The translations under genes were made by a program, and so were the position numbers. 64,000 bases of DNA from Rhodococcus sp. 4CII (GTDB lineage: Bacteria > Actinomycetota > Actinomycetes > Mycobacteriales > Mycobacteriaceae): the NCBI RefSeq assembly GCF_014256275.1, contig NZ_JACCFE010000002.1:3948001-4012000 (forward strand), read 5' to 3'. Under the pieces are notes generated by a model that was not told the DNA's origin, made no database searches, and saw only the letters and a list, made by a program, of their open reading frames with translations. Positions within the stretch are counted from its first letter, which is position 1. Every line of letters begins with the position of its first letter. Below are positions 53,183 through 61,330 of the stretch, piece by piece.

Positions 53183-54259
53183 TCAGCTGTGGGGTGCCTG
53201 TTCGAGGAGGGCGGGGTGCCCGTCCGCGCCGGTGGGCACGGGAAAATAGCTGTGGTGGGTGCCGGGGTCGACCGCGACGACGTGCGCGTCGTCGGCGAGG
53301 TGCCCGGACCCGGCCACGGTGAGATTGCGGTCCTGGTGGTCGAACACAGTGACGGTGCCCGATTCGGCGGCGACATACAACCGGGAGGCGCCGGGATCGT
53401 CGGCGAGGACATCGGGCTGGTCGCCGACTGCAGCGGTGCCGGTGGGCTGCCAGGTGGTCAGGTCGACGGTGATCAGGGTTGCGTTGCCGTCGCAGCCGAT
53501 GAACGCGACCCGGGCTGCCGGGTCGAGGGCGAGGCCGTGGTCGTTCTCGCAACCGGGAAGCGGGAGTCGACGGGTGACGGTCAGGGTCTGCGGGTCGATG
53601 GCGGCGAGATCGTCTCGGCCCTGCACGGCCACCAACATCTGGTCGGCGACCGGGTCGTAGGCGACGTTGCCGACCTCGCCGCCGAGGTCGACGGTGCCGC
53701 GGACCGCGGCGGAGGCGGCGTCGAGGACGGTTTCCGTTCCGCCGGATTCGTTGGTGGTCCACACCGCGCCGCGGGTCGGGTCGTAGGCGATCCCGTCCGG
53801 ATACCGCCCGGTCGGGCCCGTCGCGAGGACGGCGCCGCTGTCCTCGTCGAGGACGACCAGCCGGTTGTCCCCGGTCGCGGTGGCGTAGACCCGGCGCAGC
53901 TCCGGGATGACGAGCACCCCGTGCACCTCGGTGATGTTCGGGATGGTCCGCACCACCTGCCGGGTGCGCAGATTGACCTCGATGACCTCACTCGCGCCGA
54001 GGTGCGCGAGGAACAACAGACCCCGCCCGGGGTCGATACTTGCGTAGTCGAAGCGGGACCCGTTGCCCGGCAACGCTATTTCCCCGATCGGCTCCAGCGG
54101 CAAAGGCGACCCGCTCTCGACCGGCGCGCCCCGTGAGCACCCGGCGATCAGGGCGAAAGCCAGAGCGCCCGCGAGCAACACCCGCCGTGCAGGCCCTCGG
54201 CGTTCGGTCGGGGTTCGGGTCCTGGTGTGCCTCCCGCGCACCGTCTCACTGACGCGCAC
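53183..54259 (-). CDS. YncE-like beta-propeller lipoprotein
   Basis: Secreted protein of 358 residues. The N-terminus is Arg-rich, then VLLAGALAFALIAGC gives a signal peptide with lipobox cysteine. The body is a repeated blade pattern (FDYASIDPGRGLLFLAHLG, DGIAYDPTRGAVWTT, VGNVAYDPVADQMLVAV, HGLALDPAARVAFIG), predicting a seven-bladed propeller of the YncE type. The function of such surface propellers is unknown. It is divergent from the chromate genes and follows a truncated DUF1259 gene with a seven-base gap, so the two may form an operon controlled with chrB. Confidence 0.8.
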   Translation of the reverse strand: MRVSETVRGRHTRTRTPTERRGPARRVLLAGALAFALIAGCSRGAPVESGSPLPLEPIGEIALPGNGSRFDYASIDPGRGLLFLAHLGASEVIEVNLRTRQVVRTIPNITEVHGVLVIPELRRVYATATGDNRLVVLDEDSGAVLATGPTGRYPDGIAYDPTRGAVWTTNESGGTETVLDAASAAVRGTVDLGGEVGNVAYDPVADQMLVAVQGRDDLAAIDPQTLTVTRRLPLPGCENDHGLALDPAARVAFIGCDGNATLITVDLTTWQPTGTAAVGDQPDVLADDPGASRLYVAAESGTVTVFDHQDRNLTVAGSGHLADDAHVVAVDPGTHHSYFPVPTGADGHPALLEQAPHS

Positions 54260-54265
54260 GGTGGT

Positions 54266-54492
54266 TCAGCTTCCGGGCGTTGCATCGAGATCAGTGCGAG
54301 GCAACGCAATCCGGTACATCGTGTCGTCGTCACCGAACTTGCCGGTCCGCGCCAGCGCCTCGGTGACCGGCGACCAGCCCGCGTCGGTGGTCCGGTCCGG
54401 CCTCTGCACCGACTGTTCCCTGGAGGTCTCCAGCACCAGGGCGGCGACCAGGGTCAGGAATCCGCACGCGTGAAGCAGCCGAATCCGCGGCA
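54266..54492 (-). pseudogene. Truncated DUF1259 (LpqO/LppY-like) protein
   Basis: Frame of 75 codons with a hydrophobic N-terminal segment (ACGFLTLVAALVLE) and then WSPVTEALARTGKFGDDDTMYRIALPRTDLDAT, which resembles the first strand-helix unit of DUF1259. Full-length members are about 250-300 residues; this ends after one such unit. DUF1259 genes are common near chromate resistance genes, supporting the reading. It may still be expressed as a small membrane peptide. Confidence 0.55.
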
Positions 54493-54544
54493 TCGGTGCA
54501 CCTTTTCTGATCTCGACAGAGGCGTTCCGGCGATCCTCATCCAC

Positions 54545-54631
54545 TGTAACCACGGTTTCATGCCCGCGTCCAGGCAGAGCACCCAGCCGGGTCGGGCACC
54601 GGGTGGACAGTCCAGTGCAACCGTGGTTACA
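54545..54631. promoter_or_regulatory. Inverted 13-bp operator pair in the chromate promoter region
   Basis: TGTAACCACGGTT at 54545-54557 and its exact complement AACCGTGGTTACA at 54619-54631 frame the divergent promoter region between the DUF1259 fragment and chrB. ChrB is a chromate-responsive DNA-binding protein, so these are candidate ChrB sites. Confidence 0.6.
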
Positions 54632-54639
54632 TCCTGTTT

Positions 54640-55149
54640 GTGGATCGAGCGGCGAAGCCCGAGCAACGGCGGGACGAGTGGGTGATGTTGGCGTATCGCA
54701 TCCCCCGTGAGCCGTCGACGCCGCGGATCGCGGTGTGGCGCAAACTCCGCAAGTACGGGGCGTTTCAGCTCGCCGACGGGGTGGTGGTGTTGCCCGCCGC
54801 CCCGCGGACCCGGGAGCAGTTCGAGTGGCTGGCCGAGGAGATCGTCGAGGCCCACGGGCAGGCGGAGGTATGGACCGCGTCCCCGACCACCCGAACCCAG
54901 CAGGAGCGGATGCAGGCGACAATGTCGGCGGACCGCGGGGCCGAGTACGACGACCTCGCCGGCGCCGCCGGCGCCGCGCGCGCCCTGGCAGACGCCGCGG
55001 TCCGCGGCAAAAAGCTCACCCAACTGCGGCGCCGGCTCCGGGAGATCGACAAACGCACCTTTTACCCCACCCCGCAACGCGACGCGGCCGAGGCGGCTCT
55101 GCGAGAGTTGGCCACCGGTCAACCCGGAGTGGTGGAGGTACCGCGGTGA
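54640..55149 (+). CDS. chrB: ChrB N-terminal domain protein
   Basis: Protein of 169 residues corresponding to the N-terminal half of ChrB, the sensor-regulator of chromate resistance: WVMLAYRIPREPSTPRIAVWRKLRKYGAFQLADGVVVLP, then a Glu/Arg-rich helical tail. GTG start. The C-terminal half is encoded by the next gene, with a four-base overlap (GTGA), so the usual single ChrB chain is split into two coupled proteins here. It probably binds the inverted repeats just upstream. Confidence 0.85.
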   Translation: MDRAAKPEQRRDEWVMLAYRIPREPSTPRIAVWRKLRKYGAFQLADGVVVLPAAPRTREQFEWLAEEIVEAHGQAEVWTASPTTRTQQERMQATMSADRGAEYDDLAGAAGAARALADAAVRGKKLTQLRRRLREIDKRTFYPTPQRDAAEAALRELATGQPGVVEVPR

Positions 55150-55577
55150 GGTGGGCGACCCGCGCCGGGATCCACATCGACCGCGCCGCCTGCGCGTGGC
55201 TGATCCGCCGCAACCTCGACCCGGACGCCGAGTTCCTCTGGGTCACCGACCCCGCGGACGTGCCGACCGATGCCACCGCGTTCGACATGCGCGGCGCCGA
55301 ATTGTCACACCATCACGGGGACTGCAGCTTCGAGACGATCCTGCGCCGCTACGAACTCACCGACCCGGTGCTGTGGGTGCTCGCCGAGATCGTCCACGAA
55401 GCCGACATCGACGACGGCCGCTACGACGCCCCCGAGGCGCCGGGCCTGGACACCGTGCTGCGCGGACTGTCCCTGACCGGCACCGACGACGACACCCTGG
55501 CAGTGGCGACGAGCATCTTCGACGGCCTCTACGAATTCCACCGCCAGCGCGTGCTGTCCGGCCGCGAACCCTCCTGA
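55146..55577 (+). CDS. chrB: ChrB C-terminal domain protein
   Basis: Protein of 143 residues matching the C-terminal chromate-resistance domain of ChrB: THIDRAACAWLIRR-type start (here RAGIHIDRAACAWLIRR), FDMRGAELSHHHGDCSFETIL with clustered histidines and a cysteine that could bind metal or oxyanion, and ADIDDGRYDAPEAPGLD. Overlaps the N-terminal half by four bases. Two-gene ChrB arrangements are known in actinobacteria; the pair is likely functional. Confidence 0.85.
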   Translation: MRWATRAGIHIDRAACAWLIRRNLDPDAEFLWVTDPADVPTDATAFDMRGAELSHHHGDCSFETILRRYELTDPVLWVLAEIVHEADIDDGRYDAPEAPGLDTVLRGLSLTGTDDDTLAVATSIFDGLYEFHRQRVLSGREPS

Positions 55578-55637
55578 CCTACCACGACGAGCCTTCTCCG
55601 GCCGCGAGAACGCTTGTCACTCGTTCGAAAGGCCGAC

Positions 55638-57029
55638 GTGAGCAGGCACGACCCCAGCACCGACACCGCCCCCACCAGCCGGCAGCGGAACCTGATCCCG
55701 CTGCGGGAGGCCACCCGGGCGTGGTTTCTCATCTCGCTGCAGACCTTCGGCGGCCCGGCCGGGCAGATCGCGGTCATGCAACGCACCCTCGTCGACGAGA
55801 AACGGTGGATCGGCCAGAAACGGTTCCTGCACGCCCTGAACTACTGCATGCTGCTGCCCGGCCCCGAAGCCCAGCAGCTCGCGATCTACACCGGCTGGTT
55901 GCTCAACGGCACCCTCGGCGGCCTGATCGCCGGTGTGCTGTTCGTGCTGCCCGGAATGCTCGCGATGCTCGGGCTGGCCGCGATCTACGTCGCCTTCGGC
56001 ACCACCACCGTCGTGCTTGCCGTCTTCGCGGGCATCGCCCCGGCCGTGCTCGCCGTGGTCGTCCAGGCCGTCACCCGCGTCGCGAAGCGGGCCCTCACCC
56101 GTCCGGCGCACTGGGTGATCGCCGTCGCCGCGTTCCTCGCCCTGGCCCTGTTCGCCATCCCGTTCCCGATCGTCATCGCCGTCGCCGGACTCGCCGGCTG
56201 GGCCGTCGGCCGACACGGCGGAAACGAGAACTCCGATCGTCCCGACACCACCGACGAGTTGCCTCCGTTGATCGCCGACGACGCCCTGCATGCCGACGCC
56301 CCCAGCGCGCGGCGCGCGATCCTGGTCGTCGGTGCCGGGTTGCTGGCGTGGGCGATCCCGATGGTGGCCGTGGTGGCGTTCACCGGCCGCGGCAGCGTGT
56401 TCACCGAGCAGGGGATGTTCTTCTCCGGCACCGCGCTGGTCACCTTCGGCGGCGCCTACGCCGTCCTCGCCTACGTGGCACAGAAGGCGGTGGAAACCTA
56501 CGGCTGGCTCACCCCCGGCGAGATGGTCCGCGGGCTCGGCCTGGCCGAGACCACCCCGGGCCCGCTGATCATGGTGGTGCAGTTCGTCGCCTTCCTCGGC
56601 GCCTACCGCAACCCCGGCGACCTCGACCCCTGGGCCGCGGCGACCCTCGGGGCGCTGCTGACCACCTGGGTGACGTTCGTGCCGTGCTTCGTGTTCATCT
56701 TCCTCGGCGCCCCCTACGTCGAACGACTCCGCCACAACCACCACCTGACCGCGGCACTGTCCGGGATCACCGCCTCGGTGGTCGGGGTGATCGCGAACCT
56801 GGCCCTGTATTTCGCCGTCCACACCCTCTTCGCCGACACCGCACCCGTGCACTTCGGACCGTTCCACCTGCTCATTCCCGAACCGGGCAGCTTCCGGCCG
56901 CTCGCCCTCGTGATCGGGATCCTCGCCGGACTCATGATTTACCGGCTGGGTTGGTCGGTGCTGCGCACCCTCGGGGTGTGCGCACTGCTCGGGCTCGCCG
57001 CCGGACTGGTCGGCGTCCCCGTCACCTGA
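55638..57029 (+). CDS. chrA: Chromate transporter ChrA
   Basis: Chromate efflux protein of 463 residues of the long (two-domain) ChrA class. The first CHR domain begins FLISLQTFGGPAGQIAVMQ with LLPGPEAQQLAIYTGW; the second has VTFGGAYAVLAYV and AETTPGPLIMVVQFVAFLGAY. About ten to twelve helices. GTG 55638 with AAAGG upstream is chosen; TTG 55614 is an in-frame alternative. Exports chromate using membrane potential and is co-transcribed with the two chrB genes. Confidence 0.92.
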   Translation: MSRHDPSTDTAPTSRQRNLIPLREATRAWFLISLQTFGGPAGQIAVMQRTLVDEKRWIGQKRFLHALNYCMLLPGPEAQQLAIYTGWLLNGTLGGLIAGVLFVLPGMLAMLGLAAIYVAFGTTTVVLAVFAGIAPAVLAVVVQAVTRVAKRALTRPAHWVIAVAAFLALALFAIPFPIVIAVAGLAGWAVGRHGGNENSDRPDTTDELPPLIADDALHADAPSARRAILVVGAGLLAWAIPMVAVVAFTGRGSVFTEQGMFFSGTALVTFGGAYAVLAYVAQKAVETYGWLTPGEMVRGLGLAETTPGPLIMVVQFVAFLGAYRNPGDLDPWAAATLGALLTTWVTFVPCFVFIFLGAPYVERLRHNHHLTAALSGITASVVGVIANLALYFAVHTLFADTAPVHFGPFHLLIPEPGSFRPLALVIGILAGLMIYRLGWSVLRTLGVCALLGLAAGLVGVPVT

Positions 57030-57056
57030 ACCCCAATTCGACCGAAAGGTATTGCG

Positions 57057-57311
57057 ATGGTTACATTCTCAGCCACTGTTCTGCTCGCCGACAGCCACCT
57101 CGCCGCACCGGAGGAGGGCGAGTTCCCGCTGTTCGTGGTGCTCACCCTCCTCGCCGTCATCGCGGTCATGGCCGTCGCCGCAACACACAACCGCACCGCC
57201 GAACCCGACGAGCACACCGACAACGCCGGGCACTGCCCGTCCGACCGGCGGCCCACACCGCGCCCGCAACCGGAACTGCTCGGCCACCCGCTCGACCGAA
57301 TCGACACCTGA
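57057..57311 (+). CDS. Small single-span membrane protein
   Basis: Protein of 84 residues following chrA by 27 bases with a GAAAGG ribosome-binding sequence. One central helix (FPLFVVLTLLAVIAVMAVAATH) and a polar Pro/His/Asp-rich tail, probably cytoplasmic. No family recognised. Position suggests a small accessory of the chromate operon; histidines in the tail might bind metal. Confidence 0.55.
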   Translation: MVTFSATVLLADSHLAAPEEGEFPLFVVLTLLAVIAVMAVAATHNRTAEPDEHTDNAGHCPSDRRPTPRPQPELLGHPLDRIDT

Positions 57312-57332
57312 CCATCCAAGCCCGTGGACTGC

Positions 57333-57360
57333 CCCACCGTCCCTGACACGAGACGGTGGG
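57333..57360 (+). terminator. Terminator of the chromate operon
   Basis: Perfect 9-bp stem CCCACCGTC (57333-57341 with 57352-57360), 10-base loop, 21 bases after the last stop. Confidence 0.65.
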
Positions 57361-57883
57361 TAGGACGTGCACCGTGACCGTCGTCGATTCATGACAACTG
57401 CAGACCTGCAACGTGATCGACAGCGGGCCAATTCGGCATGTTCTGAAATCCCGCCTCACCAGCAGGCCTCGAGCAGGTCGGTGTCCGCCTTGGTTCTCGG
57501 TGCGTACGACGCCGACGGTCGTCTTGTCTCGGAGGGAGCCGCTCAGGGGGATGCGGGCCGCACGCGACCTGCGCCTCGCAAATACCAACGCCCAATCAGC
57601 CAAGACCGCAGGCTAACTCCCTCGACACTTAGCAGATGAGTGTTACCGCGAGTGGTCGTATTCGCAGCCGATGCGAATAACCAACTTATTAGTTGACGTA
57701 AAATAGATTATCGGCACTTTGAAAATGATTGATTTCTAGCATCTTTGGCGTGCAACATCGCCAATCTGATCGCTTGGGTCGGTGCACCAAGCCGGGAGCT
57801 GAAACCGAAACCTGCTGACATCGTTGCTTGCGGACGGACTTTAGCTTCGATAACTGAAACTATCATCGCCGAGTGTGCACAGC
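57361..57883. other. Intergenic region with AT-rich patch
   Basis: No convincing gene. Positions about 57640-57760 are markedly AT-rich against the local background and contain an 8-bp inverted repeat TATTCGCA/TGCGAATA around 57659-57679 and an AACT-TATT-AGTT repeat near 57683. Confidence 0.6.
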
Positions 57884-58672
57884 TCACGAAGCGGATCGCT
57901 GCAGCAACGCGGTGTCCGCCAGTACGTATGCGGCGACAGCGAATACCAGGTAGGCGAACCAGCGCTGGAGTCGGGCGGTGTCGATGCGGGTGCCGAGGTG
58001 GCCGGCTGAAAGTGACCCGGTGATCGCGGCGGCGGCGAAGGCGGCGGCGAGGGTCCAGTCGATGCTTGCCTCGTTCAGGTGCGCGGCCAGTCCGGCGGCG
58101 GAATTCGCCACGATGATGAGCAGTGAAGTGCCGACGGCGACCTGCATCTCGACGCCGAGCATCAGCACCAGGGCGGGGATGATGAGGAAACCGCCGCCGA
58201 CGCCGAACACGCCGGTGAGCAATCCCACCGCGAATCCGGCGGGAATGGAGCGGGGTGCGCATCGGCGCCAATTGATGCCGGAATCACCAGTTCGGCAGGC
58301 GGTGCCGACGTCTCCTCGGTCGGCGAGCATCCGCATGCCCGCGACGATCATGACGACGGCGAAGCCGGTCATCACCACGGGTTGCGGCAGGAGCCGGCCG
58401 ACTGCACTACCGAGGAAGGTGGCGGGGATACCCGCGGCGGCGAAGATCCCGGCGAGGCGCCATTGGACCTTCCCTGCGCGGATTTTCGGGATGGCACCGA
58501 TGGCGGAGGCCATTCCGATCACCAGCAGCGAGATGGGAATCGCTTCGGCGATGCCGACTCCGAGGACGTAGACCAGTGCGGGTACGGCGAGGATGGATCC
58601 GCCGCCACCGAGCATTCCCAGCAGGATCCCGATGAGCGCACCGATCCCGAGTGCGATTGTCAGGGTCACCAT
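57884..58672 (-). CDS. TauE/SafE-type sulfur compound transporter
   Basis: Membrane protein of 262 residues with about eight helices of the TauE/SafE family (PF01925). The two-fold repeated signature appears as GILLGMLGGGGSILAVPALVYVLG and GLLTGVFGVGGGFLIIPALVLMLG. It probably exports sulfite or a related sulfur anion made by persulfide oxidation. GAAAGGACA precedes ATG 58672. It is the last gene of the leftward persulfide module with CstR-like repressor, rhodanese and persulfide dioxygenase. Confidence 0.88.
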   Translation of the reverse strand: MVTLTIALGIGALIGILLGMLGGGGSILAVPALVYVLGVGIAEAIPISLLVIGMASAIGAIPKIRAGKVQWRLAGIFAAAGIPATFLGSAVGRLLPQPVVMTGFAVVMIVAGMRMLADRGDVGTACRTGDSGINWRRCAPRSIPAGFAVGLLTGVFGVGGGFLIIPALVLMLGVEMQVAVGTSLLIIVANSAAGLAAHLNEASIDWTLAAAFAAAAITGSLSAGHLGTRIDTARLQRWFAYLVFAVAAYVLADTALLQRSAS

Positions 58673-58746
58673 TGTCCTTTCGGTGGGGCGGTGGTCCATG
58701 CCTGAGAGGGCTCAGTGCATCGGGAGTGGGGCACGGGCGGACGGGG

Positions 58747-59019
58747 TCAGGCGAGGGTCAGGAATAGCTTTTCGAGTTCGGCCTCGGTCATCGGTTCGGT
58801 GCCGTCGGCGGAATCACCGGTGAGGCATTCGCGCAGACCGGTGGCGACGATCTTGAATCCTGCGCGGTCGAGGGCACGTGACACCGCGGCGAGTTGCGTC
58901 ACGACGTCCTTGCAGTCGCGGCCGTGCTCGATCATCGAGATCACTCCGGCGAGCTGGCCGTGTGCGCGCCGCAACCTGTTCAGTACCACAGCGATGCTGT
59001 CGTCGTCTCCGACCATCAT
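58747..59019 (-). CDS. CsoR/RcnR-family repressor, CstR-like
   Basis: All-helical repressor of 90 residues (LNRLRRAHGQLAGVISMIE opening, DCKDVVTQLAAVSRAL). The two cysteines are at positions 36 and 65, equivalent to CsoR, but the copper-ligand histidine at 61 is replaced by glycine, which indicates the persulfide-sensing CstR type rather than a copper sensor. Tandem ATACCCC-type palindromes upstream of the dioxygenase gene are candidate targets. GAGGAGAGG precedes the start. Confidence 0.85.
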   Translation of the reverse strand: MMVGDDDSIAVVLNRLRRAHGQLAGVISMIEHGRDCKDVVTQLAAVSRALDRAGFKIVATGLRECLTGDSADGTEPMTEAELEKLFLTLA

Positions 59020-59128
59020 GTGTCCTCTCCTCTGGTGTGGTGTGTCCGGTGCCGTGCCTGGCGCCGGGTTCCGGGTCTGGCCGTACACCTCAGGCGCAGT
59101 TCGTGGTGGCGTGATCGCCGTCGGAATC

Positions 59129-59299
59129 TCAGCGCCCGAACAGTCCCCGGAGCAGTCCGGGTTTCTTCTGCGGGGTGGAGTCGTTGGTGCAGGTGCAGCG
59201 GTCGGCGGCGGGCACGGACCGCATCACGCTGTCGGCGTGCCGGCCGCAGCCGCCCCAGGTTGTCTTCCCGCATCTCGTACAGGCGGTGGGGTAGCACAT
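59129..59299 (-). CDS. Small cysteine-rich protein
   Basis: Protein of 56 residues beginning MCYPTACTRCGKTTWGGCGR and containing CTC near residue 36, seven cysteines in all, followed by a basic Leu/Gly tail. Ribosome-binding sequence GAGGAGAC lies ahead of ATG 59299. CxxCGKxxWxGCG-like peptides are common in actinobacteria beside rhodanese or beta-lactamase-fold genes. It probably binds zinc or iron, or carries sulfane sulfur; no function is established. It sits between the rhodanese and the CstR-like repressor genes. Confidence 0.65.
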   Translation of the reverse strand: MCYPTACTRCGKTTWGGCGRHADSVMRSVPAADRCTCTNDSTPQKKPGLLRGLFGR

Positions 59300-59368
59300 G
59301 GCAATGTCTCCTCGAGGTGTCGGTGCCGTCTGTCGGCAACGGGGGTGGTGGGCCGCGTCCGGGATGGG

Positions 59369-60115
59369 TCAGACGGTCACGGTGTGCGCCGCCCAGGCGG
59401 TGTAGCCGCCGACCAGGTCGGTGATCTGATCGAATCCGTGGGCTCGCAGCAGCGACGCGGCGACACTCGATCGCCAACCGCCGGCGCAGTGCACCACGAC
59501 CGGTGTGTCGGTGGGGATCTCGCCGATCCGGGTGCGTAACTGGGCCAACGGGATCGGGATGGCGTCGGGGATGACGCCGGACTCGCGTTCGCCGGGGTTG
59601 CGGATATCGATCACCGTGACCGCCTCGGTGGCGAGGACGTGATGGAGTTCGGCGACGGTGGTCCTCGGGGCGGACTGGACGAGATCGGCCAGTTCGGCCG
59701 GGAAGCGGCCGTCGGTGTCGACGTTGAGGTAGCCGCTGGCGCCGTCGGATCCGATGCGGGCCAGGCGCATCGCGGCCTGCTGTTCCTGGCCGGGATAGGT
59801 GATCAGGAGGATCGTGTCACCGATGTCGGCGACCATGCCGCCGGTTTCGGCGAACCGGCCGTCGAATCCGATGTTGACCGAACCTCTCAGGTGACCGGCG
59901 GCGAAGTCGTCAGGTGTGCGGGCGTCGAGCACCCGGGTGCCGGCGGCGAGTGCGGCGCGCAGCCGTGCCGGGGTGATGTCGGGGATGCGGCGGTGCTGGT
60001 CGAGCACCGGGCGGTCGGCCTTGTTCAGTGCGACGTCGGCGGCGAAGTAGGTGGGGGCCGCCGGTTGCCCGTCGGTGATCAGGGCCACGAACGCGTCCTC
60101 GCTCATCGGTTGCAC
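59369..60115 (-). CDS. Double rhodanese-domain sulfurtransferase
   Basis: Protein of 248 residues with two rhodanese domains. The second has the active cysteine in VVHCAGGWRSS; the first has ILLITYPGQEQQ instead and is probably inactive. The first 40 residues (EDAFVALITDGQPAAPTYFA) look like the linker of persulfide dioxygenase-rhodanese fusions, so this is probably the C-terminal part of such a fusion, separated from its dioxygenase by the duplication at 60091-60242. It would move sulfane sulfur from persulfide to an acceptor. Translation may start at GTG 60115 or ATG 60106. Confidence 0.8.
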   Translation of the reverse strand: MQPMSEDAFVALITDGQPAAPTYFAADVALNKADRPVLDQHRRIPDITPARLRAALAAGTRVLDARTPDDFAAGHLRGSVNIGFDGRFAETGGMVADIGDTILLITYPGQEQQAAMRLARIGSDGASGYLNVDTDGRFPAELADLVQSAPRTTVAELHHVLATEAVTVIDIRNPGERESGVIPDAIPIPLAQLRTRIGEIPTDTPVVVHCAGGWRSSVAASLLRAHGFDQITDLVGGYTAWAAHTVTV

Positions 60116-60242
60116 GGACGGGTTGGTGCGGCGCTGTTCCCCGATGGTCGAGGTCAGCCGGCCGAACGCGTCCCTCGCTCATCGGTGCACGGACGGGTTG
60201 GTGCGCGCGCTGGTTCCCCGATGGTCGAGGTCAGCTCGGCCG
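60091..60242. repeat. Imperfect 75-bp tandem duplication
   Basis: Positions 60091-60165 and 60166-60242 are the same sequence except for about four single-base indels. One copy continues in frame from the dioxygenase and the other into the rhodanese; together they interrupt an otherwise continuous reading frame. Indels without substitutions are unusual for a natural duplication and may reflect assembly error. Confidence 0.85.
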
Positions 60243-60825
60243 ACAGGTTCTTGCCGCAGGACGAGCCGGCACCGTGGGCGGGCAGCACCGTGACCGCATC
60301 GGGTAGGGGCAGCAGTACCTGGTGCAGGGTGCGATACATGGCGCGGGCGAGGTCGGTGGTGGTGCCGTCGCCGAGGTTGGCGAGGTCGGGGCGGCCGACG
60401 TCGCCGATGAACAGGCAGTCGCCGGTCAGGACCGCGGTCGGGGTGGCGTGTGGGTGTTCGCGGACCAGCAGGCTGATCGACTCCCAGGTGTGCCCGGGGG
60501 TGGCGAGCACTTCGAGGTCCACCTCGCCGAGGCTGATGCGCTCACCGTGCCGGAGTCGGCGGATCGGGTAGGCGGTGTCGGCGGTCTCGCCGAAGCCGAT
60601 CCACGCGCCGGTCGCGTCCAGCAACTCGAGGTGCCCGGAGACGAAGTCGGCGTGAAAATGGGTGTTGAGCACGCCCTCGATGGTCAGCCCGAGGCGGCGG
60701 GCGTCGGCCAGGTAGTCGGTGATGTCCCGGCGCGGGTCGACCACCACGGCCCGGCCGGTGCTCTTGTCGCCGATCAGGTACGACGCATGCGACAGGCACT
60801 CGATGTAGTACTGCTCGAGGATCAT
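60154..60825 (-). CDS. Persulfide dioxygenase (metallo-beta-lactamase fold)
   Basis: Protein of 223 residues of the ETHE1/BLH type: NTHFHADFVSGH and TPGHTWES supply iron ligands, and TGDCLFIGDVGRPDL is the family's third motif. It oxidises glutathione- or other low-molecular persulfide to sulfite. GGAGGTAACC precedes ATG 60825. The frame leaves family sequence at ELTSTIGE and ends in an Arg/Pro tail produced by the tandem duplication; the native protein was probably fused to the rhodanese at 59369. Confidence 0.85.
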   Translation of the reverse strand: MILEQYYIECLSHASYLIGDKSTGRAVVVDPRRDITDYLADARRLGLTIEGVLNTHFHADFVSGHLELLDATGAWIGFGETADTAYPIRRLRHGERISLGEVDLEVLATPGHTWESISLLVREHPHATPTAVLTGDCLFIGDVGRPDLANLGDGTTTDLARAMYRTLHQVLLPLPDAVTVLPAHGAGSSCGKNLSAELTSTIGEPARAPTRPCTDERGTRSAG

Positions 60826-60874
60826 CCGGTTACCTCCGAACGGGGAAGGGTGTGCGATGCCTCCAGGGTGCCTT

Positions 60875-60910
60875 ATACCCCCCAGGGTATGCAAATACCC
60901 CTGAGGGTAT
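60875..60910. promoter_or_regulatory. Tandem CstR-type operators
   Basis: ATACCCCCCAGGGTAT (60875-60890) and ATACCCCTGAGGGTAT (60895-60910), two near-palindromes on the same face of the helix, about 50-85 bases upstream of the dioxygenase start. The C-rich centre between AT/TA ends is characteristic of CsoR/CstR operators. Confidence 0.75.
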
Positions 60911-61330
60911 TGTTCGTCACGTCGAGGGGCAGCCTCACCGGGGGCGGGTCGCGACTTCCGGCCAGGTGCGCCGCCGGCCGTGGCACGGCGATGGTGCTGT
61001 CTGTCGTGGACGGGCTGCCGCTTTCACGCTCGACGGCGAGGGTGCCCTGTCGGGTCGTCGACGATCAGGTCGGGAGAGAGCCGGTTTCCGTGCCGGTCTA
61101 AATTTTTTCGGCGGTGAAAGCGTCTGTCGAGTGGACCGGGTTCCGTCGTGCCATCTGCCTCCGGACGTCACGGCGCGAGCCCCTCCGGGTTCTGGTCTTC
61201 GGGCTAATTGGCCCCACGGGATCGGTTGACGCGCGAACGAGGATGCCGGGGTCGTGCACCGGATGAATCTGGTCCGGTTATTGCCCGGCAGCATCCGAGA
61301 CACCCGAAGACCTTCCCCCGGGCAGACTGG
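60911..61330. other. Region without a recognisable gene
   Basis: About 420 bases between the persulfide operators and the CYTH/CHAD remnant; frames are Arg/Pro-rich on both strands and no motif was recognised. Confidence 0.5.
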
